Source: Paenibacillus glycanilyticus (GTDB taxonomy: Bacteria; Bacillota; Bacilli; Paenibacillales; Paenibacillaceae). From it: a stretch of DNA of 64,000 nt. Positions within the stretch are counted from its first letter, which is position 1, and each line of letters starts with the position of its first letter. Shown in pieces: positions 53,710 through 63,903 of this stretch. Below the pieces are notes generated by a model. It ran no database searches. It saw only the letters and a program-made list of their open reading frames with translations, and was not told the DNA's origin. The stretch covers positions 1 through 64,000 of the forward strand of contig NZ_BSSQ01000035.1 of the NCBI RefSeq assembly GCF_030161375.1, in the 5' to 3' direction. The position numbers and the translations under genes are program-made.

Positions 53710-56364
53710 TTACTGCGTATAAAGTTGCGAGGAAGGAATGATTTGCTTCGACTGCGTTGCGCTGGACCAGCTCAGCTTCGCGGATGCGCCGCCGGTTTTC
53801 TCATAATAATCCACGCGAATGCTGTACTTCTGTCCGGACTGAAGGGAGATGGTTCCGCTCCACTCCGTCGCCGGCTGGTCGATCCATTTGTCGATAATGA
53901 GCTGATCGTTCACCCATACCCGGACACCGTCGTCCGAACTGGTGTAGAACGTGTATGTCTCGCTGTATCTCGGCTGTACAAATCCAGTCCAGCGAGCCAG
54001 GAAGTTGTCGGTGTTCATGCCGGATACCGGCGCGCCTTCGCCCCAGTCGAAATCAATGTTTTCGGTCCGATTCGCTACCCATTGCTCGAAGTTAAGTCCG
54101 TTCCAGTAGGTGCCGTTTAATCCCGTTCCGCTGCCTACGCCGGAATCTCCCGAAGGCGGATTGGTGCCGCTAGGCGCTCCGTATACGAAGCTATTCCCTT
54201 TAAATCCAACGTATACCTTGCCGAATACGTCCTTGTCTCCGTCAATTGCCGAGACATTGTCGTAAATGCCTTTTGGATAGGTTGCAATCTTGCTCCAATT
54301 CGCTCCTTCGTCCGTGGAACGCCATACGCCGTAATCCCCTTCTACCTTGCCTGCGAGATAGATAGCCGGATAACCGCCCGTTGTTGCTGCCTTGCCGAAT
54401 CCGATAGAAGTCGCATCCTTGACGGCGCTGATCTCCGTCCAAGTCGTACCGCCGTCAATGGAGTGATACAGGGAATAAGAAGCTTGATCAAGCTGGCCGA
54501 AGGTCAGGAACAGGTGACCCGCTTTACCCGGTACCGCTTTGATTTGCATATTGAACCAGCCTACCGCCCAGCCTTTTGGAAGAGTTGTATTTACAAGACT
54601 CCAGGACTGGCCGCCATTTGTCGTACGGTACAAACCTTTGTCATTGTGATACAAGTAGAAAGTGTGGTCGTTAACGGTATCGGCCGCTAGCGCATGACGG
54701 TTCAAATAGTAGGCAAAATGCGATCCGCCTACGTACTGTCCGTTATCATACGAACTCTCCGTACCAGGCAAAATAATCGGATTCCAGGATTGGCCGCGGT
54801 TTGTCGTGTAATACGGCGTCCGGTTGCTGGTCGGCAGGTAAACGATATTGTTCGTGTCCGAAGCCGCTACGGCAATATCTCCGAAATGCATGTCTGTCGG
54901 TACCGAAGCGAACGGCGTCCAAGTCTGGCCTCCGTCGGTCGAATAACCGCTTGGGAAGGCTTGTCCGTCGCTCTCGCAGCAGAAGCGGTGATCCGAGATG
55001 CTGGCTACCAGGAAGTTCGGGTTATTGTACGAATAGTCCAGGTCCCATGCCGAATTAAATCTCGAGCTTGGCTGGTGCTGCGAAGGATATTGATCATTGT
55101 TAGCATGATAGAATAACGGACGGTCCCAGAATGCCGTTACCGGCTTGCCGCCTTGCGGCACGACGATATCGTTGGACACCATCTCCTCGATGCCCGCGCT
55201 AAGCGAAGTCCAAGTTAATTGACTGTCGTTGATATCCGTAGAAGTCCATACGCCAATGCCTTGCGCGAACCAAAGCTTATCGGGCACTACAGGGTCAAAA
55301 GCGACGTTGCCGACCGACATCCAGCCTTCGTCCGTCCAAGAAAGCCATGGCACGTCGCCCGAACCCGTAACCCTATTCTTGTCGAGCTGCGTCCATTGTC
55401 CGCCGCCGTTTGTGGTCCGGTATGGGGTGCCTCCGCCGTTAAACGCCAATATTTTGTTCGGATTGCTTGGGGAGACCGCAATACTCCAAATATCCGTATT
55501 CGTATTGATCTGCGACCAACTTCCCCCCGCATATTTCCATACCCCGCCGCCCGATACGTACAAGGCGCCGGAGACGATCTCCATGTCGGTATAGTTGCCG
55601 TTGTCCGCAGGCCAGGAGCCCGTAATTTTGTACCAGCTGTTCCCGCCGTTATCCGTCCGGTAAATGCCTTTGCCATAGACCGATGCATAGACCGTCTTCG
55701 TGCGCGTAACGCCGCCGTCGCTTACCGTGCCGCTTCCGGCATCGATCGCCACGTCTTGCACGCCATGCACGTTTTCGCCGGTACTTGGAATGCCCGCATC
55801 CGCCGACCAGTTGCTGCCTCCATTCCGAGTCACATATAAACCGTTGCCTATGGTACCGTAATAAACCACATTCTCGTTGGACGGATCAACCGCGAGCCGT
55901 TCGCCTGTCGTTCGGGCGTCGCCATTCGCGTTGTTGTCAAGTCCAGAGACATTTGTCTTGCTCCAAGTGTCGCCTTTGTTGCCGCTTTTGTAGACGCTGT
56001 CCCCAAACGCCATGTATGCCGCGTTGGCATTGCTTGGTGCCGACACAAGGCTGACAACCCCTTTATGTCCGCCAGGCGATTCGTCCGGCATGCTGTTTGC
56101 GGTTACGACTTGAATCCAGCCCGTCTTGGCATCGTTAAGGCGATAACCCCCTCCCACGTCGGTGCGGGCATACACCACGTTGCCGCTAGGATGGATATCG
56201 ATTCCCGTAACAAAGCCTCCTCCTCCGGTTTTTAATTGCTGCCAATCGTAAGATGCCGAGATATCGCTTGTAGCCGCCTCGGCGGTCGCAGGCTTGAATG
56301 ATAGAATGGAGATTTGCGCAAGCAGCGCAACGACCGCTATTATGGCGGTGCCTTTCTTGAACAT
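53710..56364 (-). CDS. Secreted GH74 xyloglucanase-like enzyme with PA14 domain
   Basis: 884 residues. Signal peptide (cleavage near AEA-AT), then a canonical GH74 start: WQQLKTGGGGFVTGIDIHP and YARTDVGGGYR with Asp69 as expected catalytic base. The expected second acid may lie in TAFWDRPLFYH, in the position after GIEEM. Further blades carry STDGGQTW repeats. A PA14 domain (about 745-884: GTYWNGLNFEQW, YTFYTSSDDGVRVWVN, YSIRVDYYEKTGG) closes the protein and may bind polysaccharide. ATG after GAGGAGG. Secreted and apparently not wall-anchored. A cre-like site is 140 bp upstream. Confidence 0.9.
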   Translation of the reverse strand: MFKKGTAIIAVVALLAQISILSFKPATAEAATSDISASYDWQQLKTGGGGFVTGIDIHPSGNVVYARTDVGGGYRLNDAKTGWIQVVTANSMPDESPGGHKGVVSLVSAPSNANAAYMAFGDSVYKSGNKGDTWSKTNVSGLDNNANGDARTTGERLAVDPSNENVVYYGTIGNGLYVTRNGGSNWSADAGIPSTGENVHGVQDVAIDAGSGTVSDGGVTRTKTVYASVYGKGIYRTDNGGNSWYKITGSWPADNGNYTDMEIVSGALYVSGGGVWKYAGGSWSQINTNTDIWSIAVSPSNPNKILAFNGGGTPYRTTNGGGQWTQLDKNRVTGSGDVPWLSWTDEGWMSVGNVAFDPVVPDKLWFAQGIGVWTSTDINDSQLTWTSLSAGIEEMVSNDIVVPQGGKPVTAFWDRPLFYHANNDQYPSQHQPSSRFNSAWDLDYSYNNPNFLVASISDHRFCCESDGQAFPSGYSTDGGQTWTPFASVPTDMHFGDIAVAASDTNNIVYLPTSNRTPYYTTNRGQSWNPIILPGTESSYDNGQYVGGSHFAYYLNRHALAADTVNDHTFYLYHNDKGLYRTTNGGQSWSLVNTTLPKGWAVGWFNMQIKAVPGKAGHLFLTFGQLDQASYSLYHSIDGGTTWTEISAVKDATSIGFGKAATTGGYPAIYLAGKVEGDYGVWRSTDEGANWSKIATYPKGIYDNVSAIDGDKDVFGKVYVGFKGNSFVYGAPSGTNPPSGDSGVGSGTGLNGTYWNGLNFEQWVANRTENIDFDWGEGAPVSGMNTDNFLARWTGFVQPRYSETYTFYTSSDDGVRVWVNDQLIIDKWIDQPATEWSGTISLQSGQKYSIRVDYYEKTGGASAKLSWSSATQSKQIIPSSQLYTQ

Positions 56365-56506
56365 AACCAGTTCCTCCTCGTAATTGAGAGATTAATCTTC
56401 ATGTGGCATGCATAAGTCGAATCTATGTCATCCGCTCGCGGGTCTTCCCGGGTGTAGACCGTCATGGCGGTAATTTTAGAATCCGGTTTAGCTTCGCACG
56501 GCTGTA

Positions 56507-56520
56507 TAAGAGCGCTTTCA
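56507..56520. promoter_or_regulatory. cre-like catabolite repression site
   Basis: On the minus strand TGAAAGCGCTCTTA, one mismatch to the CcpA consensus, upstream of the GH74/PA14 gene. The rest of this 260-bp gap holds only the terminator at 56569. Confidence 0.55.
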
Positions 56521-56568
56521 CATAGTTGGACGATCACCTCAAAAGCTCTTAATCGGAATGGAAGGTGA

Positions 56569-56597
56569 GGCGAATAGGCGTTGTACGCCTATTCGCC
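56569..56597 (-). terminator. Terminator after the SLH-anchored GH74 gene
   Basis: 12-bp perfect stem GGCGAATAGGCG / CGCCTATTCGCC with a 5-base loop, 27 bp past the stop; weak U-run. Confidence 0.75.
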
Positions 56598-56624
56598 CTT
56601 CTCTTCCGCTTGATGAGTGGACAA

Positions 56625-59600
56625 TTAGTTAGCTGCTTGCAAGATGCGATAGATTACTACGGCTGCTTCGGCGCGCGTTGCGCTTCCGCCCGGCTTAAAG
56701 CTGCCATCGCCGTATCCGTTTAACAATCCCGCTCCGCTTAATTGATGGATAGCCTCCTTAGCGTAGGAAGATATGGAAGTTTCGTCGATATATCCGGCTG
56801 CCGGGCTGTTAATGGCAGGCTTCAGACCAAACACGCCGGCTGCCTTCCAGATCATTGCGGCCATCTCTTCGCGGGTAATCATGCGATTAGGGCCAAATGT
56901 TCCGTCACCGGAGCCTTTTACGATTCCGAGCTTCTCCGCGGAAGCCACTTCTTGCTCATACCAGGCACCGAGTTTCACATCCGTAAAGGACGGTACGGCA
57001 TTCGGCTGACGCAAATCAAAGGTTCGGACTAGCATGGAGATAAACTCGGCTCGCGTCACTTTATTCTGAGGGGCGAAATGTCCCTCTTCTACGCCTTTTA
57101 CAATTTGCCTTGCGGCCAGTCCGGCGATAGCCTCTTGCGCCCATTTCACCTTCTCCAGATCGGTAAAGGATGAAGCTGCTGCCGTAATGGCATATTGGCT
57201 GAAATGCGGCGGGTAGAAAACAAGTTTGCCGGATGTTTCGTCGTAATGGGAGTTTTTAACCGGCTCCAGCTTGCCGTTCTCGCCGACATAAGAAGCAATA
57301 ACCGCGCTTGGCTGTTGACCGGCTTGCAAGCTATAAGGGATTTCCACCTTCACGGGATGGTAACCGCTGAAGCTATGCACGGCCGTTCCGTCAACCGACA
57401 GATTAAATTCATAGACAAGCTGACCTGTGCTGCCTGATGCCGCCAGCTTGCCGACATGCAGCTTGATGGTCCGATCATCGGCATTAAGCCCGGCTATTGC
57501 CTCCGTCGATAACGTCATCGTATACAATGGCGTTACGATTCGAATCTGGTTGATCCCTTGCTTCTTGGCCTCCAATACCGATCCGGCCGGAATCTCCAGA
57601 TCTAACGCGTCGTAGCTTCCAGACGATGCAGAGGTCTCAACGGTAATGAAATCCTGTTTGTCTTTAAGAGCGCCTTGGATAGCTTGGCTTAACGATTTCG
57701 CTTGCAGGCTCAAGGCTGCATTTGTCCCTTTTACGCTCGGAACCGCTTGAACCGTTCCGCCGCTAACTTTAGGATCATTAGCCGTTGCCGATGTACCGGG
57801 AACGGAAGGCGTTACCGGATCCGCCGTTAAAGTTTGGATTTGGACCGGTCCAAGCGCATCCGACGCGCTGCCTACTCCGTCCACCGCAACAACGCGATAG
57901 GAATATTCCGTATCCTTCTTAAGCCCTGTAACTGTAAACTGGCGAACAGCGTTGCCATTAACGGTAGCAATTGGAGCCGCGATCCCGTCTTGATAAACTT
58001 CATAACGCGATACGCCGAACTCGTCTGCAGCGTTTGCCCAATACAGCTTCACGCTTGTTGCTCCGCGGTCCGTGTAATAAAGCTTCGCGGTCTTCGGCCA
58101 AGTAGGAGCCTTCGTATCCGGGATTGTCGAGATCGCAGGCTGGCTGGCCGATTGGCCGTTATCCCAGACGTACACCTTCAGGATATGGCCGTCCACGCTT
58201 GCCGGCAGCTTTAATTCGGCGCCAAGAACAGCCTTGCCGCTTCCTTTCAAACTTGCCGTAGTCTTGACCAGCTTAACGGGCTTCGCTTGACCGTCTTCGA
58301 GCGCAGCGACCAAATTCACTTGCTGCGCAATGCCGGTATTGTTCTGTACAGAAGTCTCGACCTTGACGGTCTGGCCGCCGACTAAGGAGCTAAGCAGTTG
58401 GCCGGAGCCGTTCTTGTAGCTAATGTTCGTTACCTCCGTTAGATTGCGAACGCTGAAATCCTGCGGAGACGAATATTGCTCTCTTCCTTGACTATCCGTT
58501 GCTTTGGCAACCACGTAATAGTCTCCGGGCTTATCGGCGTCAAGCTGAAGAGAATAAGGTGCTGTCGTATCCTCGCCCAGCTTCCGGTCTCCGTCAAAGA
58601 ATTCTACCTTAGCGATCGAACTGCCGGTTGCCGCCGTTGCTTCGGCTTGAATGGCAACGTTTGCTCCCACCCCGTAAACCCGTCCGGATTGAACCGCATT
58701 GGGCAGTTCCTGATCCGAGTGAATGTCCGAGACGTTCACTTCCGGCAGTCCGGAAGGCTGACCGTACACGAAACCACGGCCTTCGAGCGACAGGTATACG
58801 CGATCCTTGTAGCGCATGTCGGCTTCAATGCTGTTCGTTCCGCCGTAGGAATGGCGGTCATCCGAAATTTTGAGCCAGCTCTTCGCATTGTCTTTGGATA
58901 CATACACGCCTGATATACGATCACCGTTCGCCAGACCATACAAGTAAATATAAGGCTGGTCAGGACTGTCGCCTTTGCCGAAAGCCACGTCTACGGCTGC
59001 CTGAACGTTAGGCACCTCGGCAAAGTTCGAGACCGTTGCATCCGTAGAACGGTACAGCTTCGAAAATTCGCCTGCATGGTCATCGCCGAAATCGCCTTGC
59101 TTGGAAGCTAGGAATACGTCGCCTTCCTTAGCCGGGTTCACTTTGACCTTCACGAATGGAAGAGCCGCAAAGTTTACCTTATGCTCGGGATTGGACGCGG
59201 TGTAATCCTCGTTGCCTTGCGCTTCATAGCCGGTATACGTCTTCTTCCACGTTTTGCCGCCGTCTTCGCTCATATAGAATTGGGCGATCTTCGAATCCTT
59301 TTCCGTGAACATATAAAATTTGCTGCCGTTCACTTTATCGGATGCCAGATTCTGCGTAGAGCTCCACCAGTAGCTGTTGCGCTCATACAGATGGCCAAAT
59401 GTCTGGCTTTCAATGCCAATCGAGTCTTTCCACGTTTTGCCGCCGTCTTCGCTGTATTTCATGTAACCGTTATACGGCGACCAGATCAAGCTGCTTGGCG
59501 TTGTCGAAGACATGGCAATCATTCCGCCAGTAGTCTCGAGGTCCGAAGGTGTGGCGGATTCCTCCCAAGTGCGCCCGCCGTCATGCGTTGTGCCGTAGAA

Positions 59601-61133
59601 ATTGAACGGCGCGCCGTTCCAGAGCGCGAACTGATGATAGCCCATATAAGCCATCTCGCTTGGATTCTGGTAGCTGTAATCCAGCCCCGACATTTGGGTC
59701 AAATTAATGCCCCACATCGGCGGGCCGTCGTATTTCTGGCCCATTAACCTCGTATCCGGCACCGTATTCCGGTCCCGTACCGAGAATCCGGCAGAGTCCG
59801 CCGAACCGACATGCACGTCGTAGCCTCCGGCAAGAGGAGGTACTTTGGCGATGTAGCCTACCAATTCTTCAACCCCGTGCATGTTGGCATCGGCAACTGG
59901 CGTATTCGTATTAATGCCGCGGATCTTCAAGATGCCAAATCCCGTTGAAGTCCAAGCCGTCGTTGGGTCCAGCGGATCGACAACAAGCGGCGCGCGCTCA
60001 TGGTTCGACCACCATTCCGGATAATACTCCGGCTCTGTCCCTTTCTGCTCTTGCTTCAGTGTCCAGGTCAAGCCCGCATCCGAGCTGACATACATCCACG
60101 CGTTGCCCGCATTGGAATCACCGGCTTGCGCGTAGATCAGCGAAGCATTGGACGGATCGATATCGACGCCCACAACCGTCTTTTGCTCGATTTCTTCATG
60201 GTCATTGGAATCAAACACCTTGGCAAGTGCCGAATCCGAGCGTTCCGCGCGAAGAATAGTCTGTCCGCTTGTTACAAGCAAGGTACCGTTTGCATTCACC
60301 GCGGCGCGGAAAAAATGATTGGAATCGCTTCCCGTCGGACCGCCGAGCTTCGTAAAGCTTGCGCCGCCGTTAGTCGTTTTGTAGACCCCGTCATCGTAGA
60401 CACCGACATAGAAAATCTTGGTATCGCCCGATGCCGTCGTACCCGAATTTTTATCAAAGGCAACAAACGAAAATCCGCCGCAGCCCGCTTTGTCCTGGCA
60501 GGTTGGCGTATTTGGCAGCCCGCCGGTCAGCTTGGACCATGCGTTGTTCCCCTTCTTCGACCACAATCCGTCGCCGCGCGAAGCGAAATAAACGCTTCCG
60601 GCACGGTTCGGGTCAACCGCCAGCCGCTCGCCCGTCTCCGAACGGAGCGCATCGTTGCCTCCCATGTAAATATCGTTTGTTCCCATGCCCGTAGCTGCCC
60701 AAGTCTCGCCGCGATTATGGGAAACGTATATTTCCCCGCCTTCGCCGCTAGCGCCATTAACGGCCATATACACATCATCCGCGGCACCCGGATCAATCGC
60801 TATGCTCTCCACGGAATAGCCATGGCGATTATCCAGGCTAAGCCAGTCCGATAACGGCTCCCAGCGGTCATCATCGCGAACATAACGGTACACGCCGCCA
60901 ACGTCCGTCTTCGCATACATCAGATAAGGAGCTGTCTTCTGCGCGACAATACCGGTTACCCAGCCCATGCCCTGCAGATTCACGCTATTCCAATCCCATG
61001 GCTGCTCGTTATCTGCGGTAGGCGAGTCTATGACAGGCGATGCTTGGACGCTTGGCGTTCCGACAAAACCTATCCCCTGCAAGAGCAATACGGCCGCAAA
61101 CACGGCGCTCAGCCACTTCTTGTTTCTTCTCAT
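56625..61133 (-). CDS. S-layer-anchored GH74 xyloglucanase-like enzyme
   Basis: 1502 residues. Signal peptide (cleavage near VQA-SP), a GH74 propeller (about 45-810; WVTGIVAQ, YAKTDVGGVYR with Asp77, MGGNDALRSETGERLAVDP), a bacterial Ig-like domain (about 841-905: AKVEFFDGDRKLGEDTTAPY), a second beta domain, an FN3 domain (about 1011-1110), a beta-rich region also seen in the cohesin protein, and three SLH domains from about 1322 (VTRAEF, ITREEM, ATRAEA). It should stay on the cell wall and cut xyloglucan at the surface. ATG after GGAGGG; 23 bp after the carbohydrate-binding protein gene, so co-transcribed with it. Confidence 0.9.
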   Translation of the reverse strand: MRRNKKWLSAVFAAVLLLQGIGFVGTPSVQASPVIDSPTADNEQPWDWNSVNLQGMGWVTGIVAQKTAPYLMYAKTDVGGVYRYVRDDDRWEPLSDWLSLDNRHGYSVESIAIDPGAADDVYMAVNGASGEGGEIYVSHNRGETWAATGMGTNDIYMGGNDALRSETGERLAVDPNRAGSVYFASRGDGLWSKKGNNAWSKLTGGLPNTPTCQDKAGCGGFSFVAFDKNSGTTASGDTKIFYVGVYDDGVYKTTNGGASFTKLGGPTGSDSNHFFRAAVNANGTLLVTSGQTILRAERSDSALAKVFDSNDHEEIEQKTVVGVDIDPSNASLIYAQAGDSNAGNAWMYVSSDAGLTWTLKQEQKGTEPEYYPEWWSNHERAPLVVDPLDPTTAWTSTGFGILKIRGINTNTPVADANMHGVEELVGYIAKVPPLAGGYDVHVGSADSAGFSVRDRNTVPDTRLMGQKYDGPPMWGINLTQMSGLDYSYQNPSEMAYMGYHQFALWNGAPFNFYGTTHDGGRTWEESATPSDLETTGGMIAMSSTTPSSLIWSPYNGYMKYSEDGGKTWKDSIGIESQTFGHLYERNSYWWSSTQNLASDKVNGSKFYMFTEKDSKIAQFYMSEDGGKTWKKTYTGYEAQGNEDYTASNPEHKVNFAALPFVKVKVNPAKEGDVFLASKQGDFGDDHAGEFSKLYRSTDATVSNFAEVPNVQAAVDVAFGKGDSPDQPYIYLYGLANGDRISGVYVSKDNAKSWLKISDDRHSYGGTNSIEADMRYKDRVYLSLEGRGFVYGQPSGLPEVNVSDIHSDQELPNAVQSGRVYGVGANVAIQAEATAATGSSIAKVEFFDGDRKLGEDTTAPYSLQLDADKPGDYYVVAKATDSQGREQYSSPQDFSVRNLTEVTNISYKNGSGQLLSSLVGGQTVKVETSVQNNTGIAQQVNLVAALEDGQAKPVKLVKTTASLKGSGKAVLGAELKLPASVDGHILKVYVWDNGQSASQPAISTIPDTKAPTWPKTAKLYYTDRGATSVKLYWANAADEFGVSRYEVYQDGIAAPIATVNGNAVRQFTVTGLKKDTEYSYRVVAVDGVGSASDALGPVQIQTLTADPVTPSVPGTSATANDPKVSGGTVQAVPSVKGTNAALSLQAKSLSQAIQGALKDKQDFITVETSASSGSYDALDLEIPAGSVLEAKKQGINQIRIVTPLYTMTLSTEAIAGLNADDRTIKLHVGKLAASGSTGQLVYEFNLSVDGTAVHSFSGYHPVKVEIPYSLQAGQQPSAVIASYVGENGKLEPVKNSHYDETSGKLVFYPPHFSQYAITAAASSFTDLEKVKWAQEAIAGLAARQIVKGVEEGHFAPQNKVTRAEFISMLVRTFDLRQPNAVPSFTDVKLGAWYEQEVASAEKLGIVKGSGDGTFGPNRMITREEMAAMIWKAAGVFGLKPAINSPAAGYIDETSISSYAKEAIHQLSGAGLLNGYGDGSFKPGGSATRAEAAVVIYRILQAAN

Positions 61134-61156
61134 GGTCTAACCCTCCATTCTTTCCG

Positions 61157-63850
61157 TTAAGACAGATCAGCTGCGACTACCGGCGAATAGGCAGATGATT
61201 GCTCAGGTTTTAAAGCATAAGCATAAATGCGGTATCCGGTTGCTTCCCCCGGAACGATAAATCCTGCATGAATTACGGACAATTCGGAAGCGGAGGCTTC
61301 CATGCGGACTGTCGAGCGATCCACCACCTCGCCTGAAGGATCCCGCAGCTCAATGACATAAACCGTGTCCAGCTTCATGAATGACTCGTTCGCAAATTGC
61401 ACGGACACATCCTTATAATTGACCCCCGCATAAGGAAGCTCCGCCGTGCCATCGGTTGTCTTAATCCAATCTACCGCAACGTAATCAGCCGGTTTCGGCA
61501 ACGAAACGACCGCATCGGAGGTAAGGAGCTGAACCTGATCCAGGTAACCGGTCCAATCAGACGATGAATCACCGTTAACTGTCCAAGTTATTACCGTATT
61601 CTGCGGAGCAGCGGCCGAGGGTCCGGGAGTAAAGGTCACTTCATATTGACCAGGTTCGGTTGTCGTCTCAATCGCTTTTGTTTTGATTAAATCTTCGCCG
61701 TCGTTTCCTGCAATGCTCACGTTAACATCTGCCGGGCTGGAGCCTCTCAGGGTAAAACGCAGCGTATAGCTTTGACCGATATCAACATCGGCTCCGTCAA
61801 GCTTTACTACCGCCGGTCCTTTGCCTGCTTCGATCGCTATTTTTCCGCGCCCGTAAGCATTGGCTAATTCTGCCCCGCTTCCCGATACGGACCAATGGTC
61901 CAAACCGCTGGAGAAGTCGCCATTCTCGACATGATTATTCACGAAAGGCAACGGCTGCATCCGAACGTTGTCGACGTAGGTCGTGGTAGTGGTTGACCAG
62001 AAAATATGGCCGATAGACAAACGGTCGATCTTGTCCACGTCGCCGAGGAAAGGAATATCTTGCTGCTTCAGCTCGCCGTTTAAGTAAATATCATAGGTAT
62101 GCGTAGGGACATGAACGATCAGTTTGTAGTCGCGCCATTCGTTTGGATTGAAATCCCCATCCACAATGCGGTGTCCCGGCACTTCTACACTGGCAAAGTT
62201 CTGGCCTACCATATTGAACCGCAAGCCCCATCCCTCAACAAGCGACAACGCATCTTGATCGGATGTGCTGTCCCAGAGCCGAACGATGGATACGGCGCTT
62301 TGATCCGTATTTTTCATGCGGTATTCAAATGTGAAGTTTCCGCTTTGCGGGTCAAACGATTTCGTAAGACCGTTAGGGGAGTTTTGCAAATCATGCTTCA
62401 GCTTCAGCAGCTTGCCGCCATCCTGGGAAATTACCTTATAAGAGCCTTCGTCAGGATTCGTGCCGTTTGTGGTCCACCCTTCCGGCAGTCCGCCATCCTC
62501 TGTAGTCTCGAAGTTCTCGTTAATGGTGGCGGGCTGAACAAGCCTAAAATGCACAATATAGCGATCCGAGCCTTCGCTATCGGATACGGTAATATCCGCT
62601 TGTCCAGGCAAACCTTGCGCTTGTTCAATCGTTACCTGATTCCCGTCTTGCGCCGTTGCCGTGACTGCCGGAACGGCCGTCGTGCCAACAGCTAGATCGT
62701 AATAGTAAGTGTGAGTTGCGGGATCAAAATCTGGAATAGCCGTATCGTCCACTTTAAGTCCGGTTAACGTTCGCGGAACAGCAGGCGTTTCTGGTTCTTC
62801 TCCCGTATCCCCGCCTGTCACTTCGCTTAGAGTGAAATCGTCCAGGTTAACCTGATCCGCGCCTTCGCTCCAGATCGATACGAATTGCGTACCCCATTCC
62901 TCCACCATGTCCGCCGGCGTCTCAAATGTGATTTCCTTGTAAGTAAACGCCGTGTCGCTTGGCCCAAACTGGAAGGAGCCGTAAGTCTTGGAGGAATCAT
63001 CACCTGGTTTCTTATAGTTAATCATGACCGTAGCGGTTTGCGTTCCCGTACCGGTACCCGCCGTTTTGCCCCATACGCCAAGCTTATAGGTCTTTCCTGA
63101 CTGAAGGGTAACGACTTGACGGCCTCCGTTGTTCAGCATCACTTGGAGACTCGCATTCCCCGTGTGCGCGGCATCGCCTGAAGCCGTAAAGCCTTCTCCC
63201 CAAGCCTGCCAATTCGTTAATCCGTCTTCCATCCCCGGGTTAAGCAACAGTGTATTGACTGGAGGCTGTGGCGAAGAGCCTGCGCCGCCATCTCCATCTC
63301 CGGGATTTTCTCCTCCGGGCGTCCCTCCCGAAGTCGGACGGATGGAGACTTGTTTCAAGGAAAACGCCGTCATATTGCCGCCAAATGGAATTTGCAGCGT
63401 TGCGCTATCCAAATCTTCGGACGGCGTAAAGGTCACGGAGTAATGGTGCTCCTCCCCAAGCGTCAAGGTCTGCTGTGACAGGACAATGTTGTTGCCGCCA
63501 TTTACGCTTGCCCTGAGCCATATTTCGATTCCCCGTTCTTCCGGCGCCTTGGCGTCGAAGGAAAACGTATATTCCACGTCTTTGGCAAGCGCGCCCGTTG
63601 TTTGTCCTAACGATTGCGCCCACATGTCATCCTGAATCAAAGGCGTGAAGGTTGCCCAACCGTCTGCCGTTTCAAACGAGGTTTTCCCCGTATCCAGCCA
63701 CCAATCCGCAAGCCCCTGCGAGAAATCGCCGTTATGGACCACTTCTCCGGTTCCTTCTGCCAAGGCCTTATTGGAAACGCTTCCTAAACTTTGAACAAAT
63801 AGTACGGCCGTTACGACTAGCATAAATAATCTTTTCCTGCGTCTTGACAC
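61157..63850 (-). CDS. Secreted multi-module carbohydrate-binding protein without a recognised catalytic domain
   Basis: 897 residues. Signal peptide, then CBM4/9-like module (31-170: NGDFSQGLADWW), a second one (about 200-345: NPGMEDGLTNWQAW), a cadherin/Ig-like domain (355-435), a concanavalin-like domain (438-638: ENFETTEDGGLPEGW) and a third CBM4/9-like module (639-785: NGDFSSGLDHW), then ~110 residues of beta structure. No glycosidase, SLH or dockerin part is visible. It starts with GTG 63850 behind GGGGGAG; an upstream in-frame ATG has no comparable site. First gene of the operon with the SLH-GH74 enzyme; it may present substrate to it. Confidence 0.8.
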   Translation of the reverse strand: MSRRRKRLFMLVVTAVLFVQSLGSVSNKALAEGTGEVVHNGDFSQGLADWWLDTGKTSFETADGWATFTPLIQDDMWAQSLGQTTGALAKDVEYTFSFDAKAPEERGIEIWLRASVNGGNNIVLSQQTLTLGEEHHYSVTFTPSEDLDSATLQIPFGGNMTAFSLKQVSIRPTSGGTPGGENPGDGDGGAGSSPQPPVNTLLLNPGMEDGLTNWQAWGEGFTASGDAAHTGNASLQVMLNNGGRQVVTLQSGKTYKLGVWGKTAGTGTGTQTATVMINYKKPGDDSSKTYGSFQFGPSDTAFTYKEITFETPADMVEEWGTQFVSIWSEGADQVNLDDFTLSEVTGGDTGEEPETPAVPRTLTGLKVDDTAIPDFDPATHTYYYDLAVGTTAVPAVTATAQDGNQVTIEQAQGLPGQADITVSDSEGSDRYIVHFRLVQPATINENFETTEDGGLPEGWTTNGTNPDEGSYKVISQDGGKLLKLKHDLQNSPNGLTKSFDPQSGNFTFEYRMKNTDQSAVSIVRLWDSTSDQDALSLVEGWGLRFNMVGQNFASVEVPGHRIVDGDFNPNEWRDYKLIVHVPTHTYDIYLNGELKQQDIPFLGDVDKIDRLSIGHIFWSTTTTTYVDNVRMQPLPFVNNHVENGDFSSGLDHWSVSGSGAELANAYGRGKIAIEAGKGPAVVKLDGADVDIGQSYTLRFTLRGSSPADVNVSIAGNDGEDLIKTKAIETTTEPGQYEVTFTPGPSAAAPQNTVITWTVNGDSSSDWTGYLDQVQLLTSDAVVSLPKPADYVAVDWIKTTDGTAELPYAGVNYKDVSVQFANESFMKLDTVYVIELRDPSGEVVDRSTVRMEASASELSVIHAGFIVPGEATGYRIYAYALKPEQSSAYSPVVAADLS

Positions 63851-63889
63851 GTGTATCTCCCCCTTCCATTTCCAAAAAAACATTCATTT

Positions 63890-63903
63890 TGTAAGCGGTT
63901 GCA
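63890..63903. promoter_or_regulatory. cre-like catabolite repression site
   Basis: TGTAAGCGGTTGCA matches the CcpA consensus except for one position; 40 bp before the GTG start of the carbohydrate-binding protein gene. No further gene is visible up to the end of the window. Confidence 0.6.

Noticed and set aside
60000..60854. 284-codon plus-strand frame inside the SLH-GH74 gene.
   Set aside because: Antisense shadow of a propeller region with clear GH74 motifs.
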